A stretch of DNA of 8,888 nucleotides from Myxococcales bacterium (GTDB lineage: Bacteria > Myxococcota > Polyangia > Polyangiales > Polyangiaceae). Every line of letters begins with the position of its first letter. Within the stretch, counting starts at the first letter, position 1. The DNA lies in assembly GCA_003151595.1 (NCBI GenBank), contig PLXW01000081.1, forward strand, positions 5,087-13,974, written 5' to 3'. The position numbers were made by a program, and so were the translations under genes. The notes beneath the pieces were generated by a model, which saw only the letters and a program-made list of their open reading frames with translations, made no database searches and had not been told where the DNA came from. This document shows positions 1-6,157 of this stretch, piece after piece.

Positions 1-1075
1 CGGCGTCGGTGTTGATGATCTCGACCGACTTGCCGTCGAGCGAGCCCCACACGTCGCCCGGCCGGTACGCGTTGCCGTCGGGCATGTTCTCGACGGCGGC
101 GAAGATGGCGTGCACTTCGCACTTCGGCTTCAGCGCGGCGAGGCTGACCATCAGGCCGATCATGTTCCCGGCGCCACTCATGTCGTGCTTCATCTCGCCC
201 ATCCCCTGCGCGGGCTTGATGGAGATGCCGCCGGAGTCGAACGTCACTCCCTTGCCGACGAACACGAGGCGCTTCTTCGGCTTCTGCTTCGGCACATACG
301 ACATATGAACGAAGCGCGGCTCGTTCACGCTCCCCTGGCCGACGGCCTGGATGAGCAGCATGCCGCGCGCCTTGATGTCGTTGAAATCGAGGACGGTGCA
401 CTTGAAGCCGTGCATCTTGGCGGCGACCTGCGCGGCGGTGGCCAGCGCGGCGGGCGTGAGCACGTTCGAGGGCTCGTTCGAGAGATCGCGCGACAGGAGC
501 ACACCGGCGGCGACCTTCTGGCCGACCTCGAGATCGCGCTTCGCGGTGGCGCCGCCCGACTTGGGGCCGGTGACGATGTGGACCGTCGCCAGCTCGGCTT
601 TCGGTTTGCGATCGCCGGTCAGGTATTTCGTGAAGCGGTAGGCGCCGAGCTCGAGCCCTTCGCCCAGCGCGCGGGCGCGTGACTCGAGCCCTTCGGGAAT
701 GGCGAGCGTCAGAGTCTTGGCTTTTTCGCCGTTCGCGGCCCGCGCCGCTTTCGCTGCGAACGAGCGAGCGTCGGTGTCGCCGAACCCGCTTCGCGCTCCG
801 AGCCCGAGGAAGACGACGCGGCCGAAGGGGAGCTTGCCCAACGTCGGAAGCGAGAGCGACTGCTCGCGCTTGCCGGTGAATTCTTCCTTCTCGAAGAGCG
901 CGACGAGTCCCCCACCGAGCGCGGCATCGAGCGCGTCGAGCGCGTCACCGAGCTTCGCGGGCTTCCCCCCCTTGGCCTTGTCGCTCTTTCCGCCGAATGC
1001 CCACACACCCAGCACGAGGACGTCGGCTGCGGTCTCGAGAGGCTTGGCGGAGCGGATGGATACGGTGAGGGGCAT
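1..1075 (-). CDS. pepA: Leucyl aminopeptidase, M17 family (C-terminus beyond the left edge)
   Basis: This is a cytosolic metalloexopeptidase that removes N-terminal residues, typically Leu, from peptides and acts as a two-metal hexamer in the family. The window holds 358 of roughly 490-500 residues. The N-terminal regulatory-type domain covers about residues 1-170. The catalytic domain then starts with DLSNEPSNVLTP (family dLvNxPaNxlTP). The metal and catalytic motif GKGVTFDSGGISIKP places Lys275, Asp280 and Lys287. MKHDMSGAG gives Asp298, ENMPDGNAYRPGD follows, and the reading ends in NTDA with Asp357. These sit five residues after the Escherichia coli PepA equivalents (K270, D275, K282, D293, D352). 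The last signature residues, Glu and Arg of NTDAEGRL, lie off the window. The ATG at 1075 is preceded by GAGG eight bases upstream, supporting this start. It is divergent from the gene at 1340. No internal damage is seen. Confidence 0.94.
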   Translation of the reverse strand, partial: MPLTVSIRSAKPLETAADVLVLGVWAFGGKSDKAKGGKPAKLGDALDALDAALGGGLVALFEKEEFTGKREQSLSLPTLGKLPFGRVVFLGLGARSGFGDTDARSFAAKAARAANGEKAKTLTLAIPEGLESRARALGEGLELGAYRFTKYLTGDRKPKAELATVHIVTGPKSGGATAKRDLEVGQKVAAGVLLSRDLSNEPSNVLTPAALATAAQVAAKMHGFKCTVLDFNDIKARGMLLIQAVGQGSVNEPRFVHMSYVPKQKPKKRLVFVGKGVTFDSGGISIKPAQGMGEMKHDMSGAGNMIGLMVSLAALKPKCEVHAIFAAVENMPDGNAYRPGDVWGSLDGKSVEIINTDA

Positions 1076-1339
1076 CGATGAAACCTCGGGTGAAGGGAGC
1101 ACGCGACAGGGGAAGCGGGGGGCCGAGGTTATGCCAGAGGGAACGTGCGGAGTACAAGGTTCGGCGCGGGCGTCGGCCGGGCGTCTCCGAACCGCGAATC
1201 TCGCCGCGGGAGCTCACCCGGCGAAAAAAGTTAGCAACAGATTCGCGCGTTGAGCCGATGGGAACTGTGAAGGCCAGCGATCCGCGTTCCGGCGAAGCCG
1301 GAGGGGAGTCGTGCGCCCTTTTCCAGAAAGGACACATCC
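1076..1339. promoter_or_regulatory. Divergent intergenic region between pepA and the basic-protein gene
   Basis: These 264 bp must hold the promoters of both flanking genes because they are transcribed away from each other. For pepA, a weak -10-like TAACCT lies on the minus strand at 1131-1126, with TTGTAC at 1157-1152 at a poor 20-bp spacing. For the rightward gene the only AT-rich patch is around 1223-1246 (AAAAAAGTTAGCAACAGATT), and I see no convincing -35/-10 pair. The assignment of promoters here is inference from gene orientation, not from strong motifs. Confidence 0.35.
1288..1302 (+). promoter_or_regulatory. Small hairpin in the leader of the basic-protein gene
   Basis: TCCGGC at 1288-1293 and GCCGGA at 1297-1302 form a six-base-pair stem closed by a GAA triloop, a C(GAA)G arrangement. 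It lies about 25 bases before the Shine-Dalgarno AAAGGA of the gene starting at 1340, so it would be in the 5' leader. In such GC-rich DNA a six-pair stem can occur by chance, and no regulatory role is shown. Confidence 0.25.
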
Positions 1340-2200
1340 ATGTCTCGTTCCAAATCACGCACATCGACCTCACCCACCGCCTCGAGGCCCGCTCGCAAGG
1401 GGCCCACGAAGCCTGCGACGAAAGAAGAGAGGGGCGTCGACTTCGCGCGCAGCATCCTCAGTCGGGCGCGCGCGTGGCTCTCGGCCATTCGCCGCCACCC
1501 CACCGGCAAGAAGCAGCTCCCCAAATCGCGGCTAGATGATTTCGGCGACTCGATTCGCGCGGTCACGACTGCGATGACCTCGCATCAACTGCAGAAGGAC
1601 GGATCGGCCGCGGCGACATCGACCGAAGAGGAATTGCGGACGGCGCTCATCGCGCTGGTACGCGACATTCGTGACTCGGTCGGTGCGCTGGCGAGCGTCG
1701 GGAAGGACGCCGCGCACGCCTTCGGTGTCGGCAAGCGGCTCTCGCCGAAGACGAACGCCGACGCGCTTCTTCTCGCCGCGGGCCAACAGCAGGCCTTCGA
1801 GAGCGAAGACTTCGCGCCGGCCGCTCATAAGGCAGGGATCACGTCGCAGCAGATCGCGAAGCTCGTCTCCGCGCGTCGGGCGCTGGCGAACGGTGCGACG
1901 ACGCAATCGACCGCCGTGACCACGCGCGTGGGCCAAGGCATCGACAAGAAGGCTCTCCTCCGAGCGCTCGCCAAGGAGACGACGTCGATTCGACGGATCG
2001 CGCGGATCGCCCTTCGAGGGAACGCGGCGGCACTGAAGGCGTTCGCTCCGGCGCCGAGGACACGAACGGCGAAGCGCGCGGCGAAGGCGACGCCTGCGGG
2101 GACGACGAGCACAGCGACGACGACGGCGTCGACCGCAGCGGAGCAGGCTTCGACGACGGCGACACCGGCGTCGAACGCGACGGGGCAGACCTCGAGCTGA
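1340..2200 (+). CDS. Unrecognised basic Ala/Ser/Thr-rich protein with histone-H1-like ends
   Basis: I do not recognise this 286-residue protein. Residues 1-32 are low complexity and rich in Ser, Thr, Arg, Lys and Pro. Residues 33-65 remain basic (RARAWLSAIRRHP, GKKQLPKSR). Residues about 66-235 look alpha-helical, with Ala-rich amphipathic stretches such as EEELRTALIALVRDIRDSV and SIRRIARIALRGNAAALKAF. Residues 236-252 (PAPRTRTAKRAAKATPAG) resemble histone-H1-like tails, and the last 35 residues are almost only Ala, Thr and Ser. No signal peptide or membrane segment is present. The start is well supported: AAAGGA at 1327-1332 sits seven bases before the ATG, and codon use is high in third-position G/C. 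The basic ends suggest nucleic-acid or polyanion binding, which is inference only. A phasin-like or cell-envelope role cannot be excluded. The frame continues open past the TGA into the 21-bp repeats. Confidence 0.8.
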   Translation: MSRSKSRTSTSPTASRPARKGPTKPATKEERGVDFARSILSRARAWLSAIRRHPTGKKQLPKSRLDDFGDSIRAVTTAMTSHQLQKDGSAAATSTEEELRTALIALVRDIRDSVGALASVGKDAAHAFGVGKRLSPKTNADALLLAAGQQQAFESEDFAPAAHKAGITSQQIAKLVSARRALANGATTQSTAVTTRVGQGIDKKALLRALAKETTSIRRIARIALRGNAAALKAFAPAPRTRTAKRAAKATPAGTTSTATTTASTAAEQASTTATPASNATGQTSS

Positions 2201-2216
2201 GCGTTTCTCGCCCGTT

Positions 2217-2510
2217 CGACGACGAAACCGTCGCGGATCGCGTCGACACTCGACCGAGTCGTACCGAAACTCGGTCGAGTCGCGACCAAACCGCGGCGGA
2301 TCGCGTCGACACTCGGTCGAGTGCTGTCCACACTCGGTCGAGTGACGTCGACACTCGGTCGAGTGCTGTCGACACCACGACGAATCGCGACCGAACCGTG
2401 CCGGGCGACGCCCAAACCCTCTCGAGTCGCGACGAAACCATCCCGCGCGACGCCGAACCTCTGTCGCGTTGCGCCCACACTCTCGCGAGTGGCGAGCCGA
2501 CCACCTCAGT
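2217..2510. repeat. Degenerate 21-bp tandem repeat array with near-palindromic core
   Basis: Fourteen successive 21-bp windows can be laid out without any gap, starting at 2217, 2238, 2259, 2280, 2301, 2322, 2343, 2364, 2385, 2406, 2427, 2448, 2469 and 2490; the last is poor. The best units are 2301-2321, 2322-2342 and 2343-2363, differing at a few bases in their first third. Their second half contains ACTCGGTCGAGT, self-complementary except for the central two bases. The unit at 2238 has the reverse complement ACTCGACCGAGT. Several units also contain GTCGAC. Across units, C at position 12 and C at position 18 are invariant, and G at 19, G at 5 and C at 7 are nearly so. There are no unique spacers, so this is a minisatellite-type array. 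It fills the gap between two convergent genes and runs just into the antiporter stop codon. Its role is unknown; transcript termination, protein binding or a former coding heptad repeat are options. Confidence 0.85.
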
Positions 2511-3822
2511 GCGCGGCGGCGACCGCCTCTTTCTTCCCGGCTTCGCCGCTCTTCACGAGCGCGTTGCGGAAGAGGACGGGGCCAATCATCTCGTTGACCA
2601 TGACCGCGCCGAAGAGGCACGTGCTCGCCCCTTTGCCCCATCCGGGGAAGTGCTTCTCCACCAGGATGGATAGACCGATCGCGATACCGGACTGCGACAG
2701 GAGCCCGTAGGGGATCGTCTTTCGCTGCTCGGGCGGCACGCGCCCCACGGCCATTCCGAACCGCGCGCCAAGGAGCAAGGCGACCGCGCGCACGAGCGAG
2801 AGCACGATGGCGATGACGGCCACGCTGCGAAAGACATCCCAATGAAGCCCCGCGCCCGCGACCGCGAAGAAGACCGCGAAGACCGGCATCGAGGCCGCTT
2901 CGATGTCGTGAATGAGCTTGCCGCCCTGGATGTCCGTGAGGTTCTCGAGGAAGAGCCCCGCGGCGAGACACATGAGGAGAGGATCCAAGTGAAGGCGGAC
3001 GCCCGCTTCGGCTGACAAGAAGCAGATGCCGAAGATGAAGAGCGCGATCCGCGCGTTCAGCTTCTTCATGTACAGCGCGATGATGACGCCGAGCACGGCG
3101 CCCATCGCCAGCGAGCCGAAGATGTGAACGAGCAGGTCGCGCGCGACGCCGCCGATCGAGACCGCGTCGACCGCGCCGAAGGCGGTGTTCGCGAGGGCGT
3201 TGACGGCCGCAAAGGTGAAGATGATCGCGAGATCGGCCAGGACGACGACGCCCAGGATGGTCTCGCTGATGGGCCCCTCGGATCCCGTTTCGTTGATGAG
3301 GGCGAGCGTGACCGTCGGCGAGAGCGCAGCGAGGACGGTGCCCATGGTGAGCGAGACGATGGCGCGGTGGTAGGCGTCCATGTCGGCCATGAACGGGAGA
3401 AAGTGCGAGAGCGCGAACACGGCGCTGGAGATGACGACGAGCGCGGTCAGGATGCACACGCCGCCGATCGAGAGGATGGCGCGGAGGCGCGGGCGCATGC
3501 GCTTGAAATTGAGCTCGCCGCCGGCCGAGAGGGCGATGAGCCCGATGGCGACGTTGTTGACGAGCTTGAGGTCACCCACCATCCGCTCGGTGACGAAATT
3601 GAAGACGCTCGGCCCCGCGAGAAAGCCGCACAGGAGATAACCCGTGAGGCGCGGCAGCTTCGCGCTGCTCACGATCGTCCCCGTTTGCAGCGCCGCGAGG
3701 AGAACGAACCCGAAGGCGAGCGCCGCGCCCGAGCCGACGAGCGAAGTCTCGTCGGGGAGGAACGATCGCGCCGCGGCGATGAGCATCACGACGATGATGA
3801 GGAGGAACGTTGCGCGGATCAT
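2506..3822 (-). CDS. Cation:proton antiporter B, CPA2/Kef-like membrane domain only
   Basis: This is an inner-membrane monovalent cation/proton exchanger of 438 residues, with about 13 hydrophobic segments spread over the whole chain. The motif KLPRLTGYLLCGFLAGP (55-71) is the CPA2 family signature after the first helices. ETILGVVVLADLAIIF (187-202) is the ion-site helix, with Asp197 preceded by Ala196 where other members have Asp, Asn or Gln. FFAVAGAGLHWDV (318-330) and Arg345 in the following helix also fit the family. There is no RCK/KTN nucleotide-binding domain, unlike KefB/KefC; the protein ends in a short charged tail (KSGEAGKKEAVAAAH). The start is the ATG at 3822, whose bases overlap the TGA of antiporter A as ATGA, so translation is probably coupled. 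A much longer upstream reading in this frame is only the antisense shift of the A gene. Whether it carries Na+ or K+ cannot be read from the sequence. Confidence 0.93.
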   Translation of the reverse strand: MIRATFLLIIVVMLIAAARSFLPDETSLVGSGAALAFGFVLLAALQTGTIVSSAKLPRLTGYLLCGFLAGPSVFNFVTERMVGDLKLVNNVAIGLIALSAGGELNFKRMRPRLRAILSIGGVCILTALVVISSAVFALSHFLPFMADMDAYHRAIVSLTMGTVLAALSPTVTLALINETGSEGPISETILGVVVLADLAIIFTFAAVNALANTAFGAVDAVSIGGVARDLLVHIFGSLAMGAVLGVIIALYMKKLNARIALFIFGICFLSAEAGVRLHLDPLLMCLAAGLFLENLTDIQGGKLIHDIEAASMPVFAVFFAVAGAGLHWDVFRSVAVIAIVLSLVRAVALLLGARFGMAVGRVPPEQRKTIPYGLLSQSGIAIGLSILVEKHFPGWGKGASTCLFGAVMVNEMIGPVLFRNALVKSGEAGKKEAVAAAH

Positions 3823-5357
3823 GAGTGGTCCGAGGGGAAGCGCGGGAGCGGCGCGCCTGGCGGAAGCGGCGGCGGTTGGGAACCGGCGGCGACGGGTGGA
3901 GGGGGCGCGCTGAAGACCATCGACGGTCGGCGCATGTCGCGCTCCAGGCTCAGGCCGCCGCGCGATCGCGCGATGAGCTGGACGACGATCTCCGTGAGCA
4001 CGGCGCCGCCGATGCACGTGGTCATCAGCCAGGGGAGCGCGGCGTTGGTCCCTTCGGCGGTCTTGTAGATCGTCACGTAGCTCACGATGGTCGCGATCGC
4101 GATCGGCGACTGGGCGGAGAGCGCGAGGCCGAGCGTGTCGGGATCGGGGAGGTCCTCGGGGCCAACGCGCTTGGCGACGTGCGCCCCCATCAGCTTGCCG
4201 CCGACGCGAGAGAGAACGAAGACCAGCGCCAGCACCCACCCTTGCCACGCGCGCGGATCCCACAGCGCGCCGGCGACGAGCAGGAAGATGAGATAGAGCG
4301 GCCGCTCCACCTGCGCGATCGTCTCTTTCAGCGCGCGCATTCCCTTGTGCGGAAGATTCGTGAGGAGCGCGCCGGCGATCGCGCACGTGACGAGCGGCGA
4401 GATGGCGAGGTAGCCGCTCATGCCGGCGCTGAGCGCGATCGATCCGAGGAGCAGCGCCATCTCTTCGGGCTGCGTGCGCGCGGCGCGAACCAGGATGTAC
4501 GTGAGGATGCCGAGCACGCCGCCGAGGCCGAGTGTGACGAAGATCCACGCGATGTGCGGGAGCTTCCACGCGCTGAGCACGTCGGTCGGGCGGAAGTAGG
4601 CGCAGATGAGGCCGATGACGACGACGCCGGCGACGTCGTTGAGGAGCGTGACGCGGTTGATGAGCGCGGCGGCGGCGTTGCCCGAGCTTCGCGCGATGGC
4701 GACGGCGGCGACCGGGGCGGCGGGCGCGGCGCATGCGCCGAGCGCGAGAGCGTCACGCAACGACGAGCGATGAAGCGAGGCGAAGAGCTGCTCGCGAAAC
4801 CCGGGACCCCCGGAGCTCCCCCACGACGGATCGAGACCGATGAGGACCAGCGCGCACGCGATCGCCGCCGCGATGAAGGGAATGACGCTCTCGGCGACGA
4901 CGACATTCCCCGTCTTCGGTGGGAGCGTGTCGAGCTCGCGCACGTCGAAGTGCATGCCCACGACGAAGCCGAGCCAACCCAGTCCGAACTCGAGCGCAGG
5001 GCGCAAGTCGGAGACGACGTCGTCGGTGAGCACGCCGACGCTCGGCAAACGGAACACGAAACCCATCGCCAAGAACGGGAGGCCGCTCGAGAGGAGCACG
5101 GTGAGACCGAGGCGGCGCTCGACGCGGCGGACCAGCGGGTGCGCAGCGACGATGGCGAGGATGAACGCCGCCGCGAGCCCGAGCACGACGCGGAGAAGCC
5201 CGGTCTGCGGCGAAGGCGCGGCGAGAGGCGCAGGTATGGGCGGGATGGCAGGGAGCCCCGGGATCGCCGGGTTCTCGGGATCCATCGCCAGCGCGCGCGA
5301 GGCGAACGACAGGATGGCCAGCGCGACGCCGAGGGTCTGCGCTTTCCGCACTGACAT
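3819..5357 (-). CDS. Cation:proton antiporter A with signal peptide and proline-rich tail
   Basis: This is a 512-residue inner-membrane exchanger of the CPA2-like fold. Residues 1-24 form a signal peptide ending RALA, with likely cleavage before MDPENP. A proline-rich stretch follows (27-50). About 12 hydrophobic segments run from 53 to 465. GLGWLGFVVGMHFDVREL (125-142) matches the conserved helix with a flexible Gly pattern, NRVTLLNDVAGVVVIGLI (234-251) carries the ion-site pair Asn240-Asp241, and SRVGGKLMGA (383-392) supplies the conserved basic helix. The last ~45 residues are cytoplasmic-looking and proline-rich (PPPPV, PPPLPPGAPLP). The ATG at 5357 is chosen because the signal peptide begins there; a strong Shine-Dalgarno is not visible. 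The gene lies 40 bp after the PilZ-like gene and overlaps antiporter B by four bases, indicating one operon. The added signal peptide and tail are unusual for the family. Confidence 0.91.
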   Translation of the reverse strand: MSVRKAQTLGVALAILSFASRALAMDPENPAIPGLPAIPPIPAPLAAPSPQTGLLRVVLGLAAAFILAIVAAHPLVRRVERRLGLTVLLSSGLPFLAMGFVFRLPSVGVLTDDVVSDLRPALEFGLGWLGFVVGMHFDVRELDTLPPKTGNVVVAESVIPFIAAAIACALVLIGLDPSWGSSGGPGFREQLFASLHRSSLRDALALGACAAPAAPVAAVAIARSSGNAAAALINRVTLLNDVAGVVVIGLICAYFRPTDVLSAWKLPHIAWIFVTLGLGGVLGILTYILVRAARTQPEEMALLLGSIALSAGMSGYLAISPLVTCAIAGALLTNLPHKGMRALKETIAQVERPLYLIFLLVAGALWDPRAWQGWVLALVFVLSRVGGKLMGAHVAKRVGPEDLPDPDTLGLALSAQSPIAIATIVSYVTIYKTAEGTNAALPWLMTTCIGGAVLTEIVVQLIARSRGGLSLERDMRRPSMVFSAPPPPVAAGSQPPPLPPGAPLPRFPSDHS

Positions 5358-5397
5358 CGCTGGGGAGGATACAGGATCCCCGCGACGTTTCGCCGAG

Positions 5398-5904
5398 CTA
5401 GTCGCTGGCGTGCGGTCGCTGGCGCGATCCGAATCGAATCGACGTCGTGGTCCCCGCGCCGACTCCGGCCGCCGACGACACGAAATCGTTCCGCGTCGGG
5501 ATGCCATCGACGGCGAGCGCCATCGTGCACGGCGAGCCGCGGTACGCCCAGGTCACTTCACACGGCAGCGCGAGCTCGATCCCCGTCACGGCGTCGGCGA
5601 TGCGCACGATCACGCGCGCGCCGACCGTGAGCGTCGATGACGACGCGACCAGGATCGCCGCGGCGGTCACGCTGCGAATTTCGATCGTGCGAATCTCGCC
5701 GTCGCCGATCACCTGCGCCGGGATCGCGCCGTTGTCGCGGGCGACCGGCCCCGCGCTCTGCATACGCGAGCTCGTGACGAGCTGCATGAGCGAGAGGAGC
5801 TCGACCTGCTCGCTCGATTCGAGCGGCTCGCCCATGCGTTCGCTTCGAGCGCGCAGCTCCCAGAAGCGAACGAGGAAATCGAGCTTGTCGATCACGCCGA
5901 CCAT
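5398..5904 (-). CDS. PilZ-like domain protein with degenerate c-di-GMP motifs
   Basis: This is a cytoplasmic protein of 168 residues, with a helical N-terminal part (FLVRFWELRARSERMGEPL, then EQVELLSLMQLV) and a beta-rich PilZ-like region at about 60-137. This two-part layout is one I associate with myxobacterial PilZ proteins. Canonical PilZ domains bind c-di-GMP through RxxxR and D/NxSxxG. Here no RxxxR is visible before the barrel, and the second motif reads RSVTAAAI (77-84), without the Asp, Ser or Gly, so c-di-GMP binding is doubtful. It may act through protein contacts instead. The ATG at 5904 is preferred because the conserved helix begins right after it. An in-frame GTG at 5949 would add 15 residues; neither start has a good Shine-Dalgarno. 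It is the first gene of the PilZ/antiporter A/antiporter B cluster, which suggests but does not prove a role in controlling the exchangers. Confidence 0.78.
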   Translation of the reverse strand: MVGVIDKLDFLVRFWELRARSERMGEPLESSEQVELLSLMQLVTSSRMQSAGPVARDNGAIPAQVIGDGEIRTIEIRSVTAAAILVASSSTLTVGARVIVRIADAVTGIELALPCEVTWAYRGSPCTMALAVDGIPTRNDFVSSAAGVGAGTTTSIRFGSRQRPHASD

Positions 5905-5984
5905 TGCCGTCACTTCTGCACCTGCTTCGCCGAGAGAGCTGCAGCGCACGTGCCACGAGACGCTCTCGCTTCGCCTTCTCCTGG

Positions 5985-5990
5985 ATTAGA
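5985..5990 (-). promoter_or_regulatory. Possible -10 element for the PilZ/antiporter operon
   Basis: Read on the minus strand this is TCTAAT, five of six matches to TATAAT, in an otherwise very GC-rich divergent region. Transcription would start near 5978, giving a leader of about 30-75 bases to the candidate starts at 5949 or 5904. No good -35 hexamer is seen 16-18 bases upstream, so support is weak. Confidence 0.27.
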
Positions 5991-6140
5991 CGCGCGCGAC
6001 GCCTCGAAAGTTCTCGCCCGGCGCATTTGCACACATGGCGAAGAAGTGCGCGCCACGACATCCGCGTCGCGGGGAGTGAATCGCTGACGCCGCGACGCTC
6101 TGCGGCACGCGGGTTTTCAGCGGTCTCGACGCACGTGGGC

Positions 6141-6146
6141 TACTCT
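6141..6146 (+). promoter_or_regulatory. Possible -10 element (TACTCT) for the cysteine synthase gene
   Basis: TACTCT fits the TANNNT -10 pattern and lies 11 bases before the ATG at 6158. No Shine-Dalgarno is visible between them, so the mRNA may be leaderless or have a very short leader. No -35 is convincing. Confidence 0.22.
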
Positions 6147-6157
6147 TCCTCCAGCGC

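Noticed and set aside
1825..2504. Leftward heptad-repeat proteins antisense to the basic-protein gene (217 and 221 residues)
   Set aside because: They exist because the 21-bp repeats keep all frames open and high-GC genes have open antisense frames. Neither has a credible ribosome binding site, and both overlap a better-supported gene.
2217..2510. CRISPR array
   Set aside because: The repeats are directly tandem at 21 bp with no spacers, they are strongly degenerate, and no cas gene is present.
2217..2510. Plasmid iterons or a replication origin
   Set aside because: The unit length fits iterons, but there is no Rep gene, no AT-rich unwinding region and no DnaA box, and the flanking genes are ordinary chromosomal genes.
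1532..3457. Leftward 641-residue Arg-rich open frame
   Set aside because: It is a shifted frame through the antiporter B gene, the repeat and the basic-protein gene, with very Arg/His-rich shadow composition.
3823..4734. N-terminal extension of antiporter B to 742 residues
   Set aside because: The added part is Arg-rich shadow of the antiporter A gene in another frame. The hydrophobic protein begins at the ATG overlapping A's stop codon.
3124..5354. Long rightward open frames rich in Arg, Asp and Glu opposite the antiporters
   Set aside because: Highly charged low-complexity translations antisense to clear membrane proteins are typical GC-rich shadows.
5978..5982. AGGAG Shine-Dalgarno on the minus strand upstream of the PilZ-like gene
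   Set aside because: No ATG, GTG or TTG start lies 5-10 bases downstream; the nearest in-frame candidate at 5949 is about 28 bases away.
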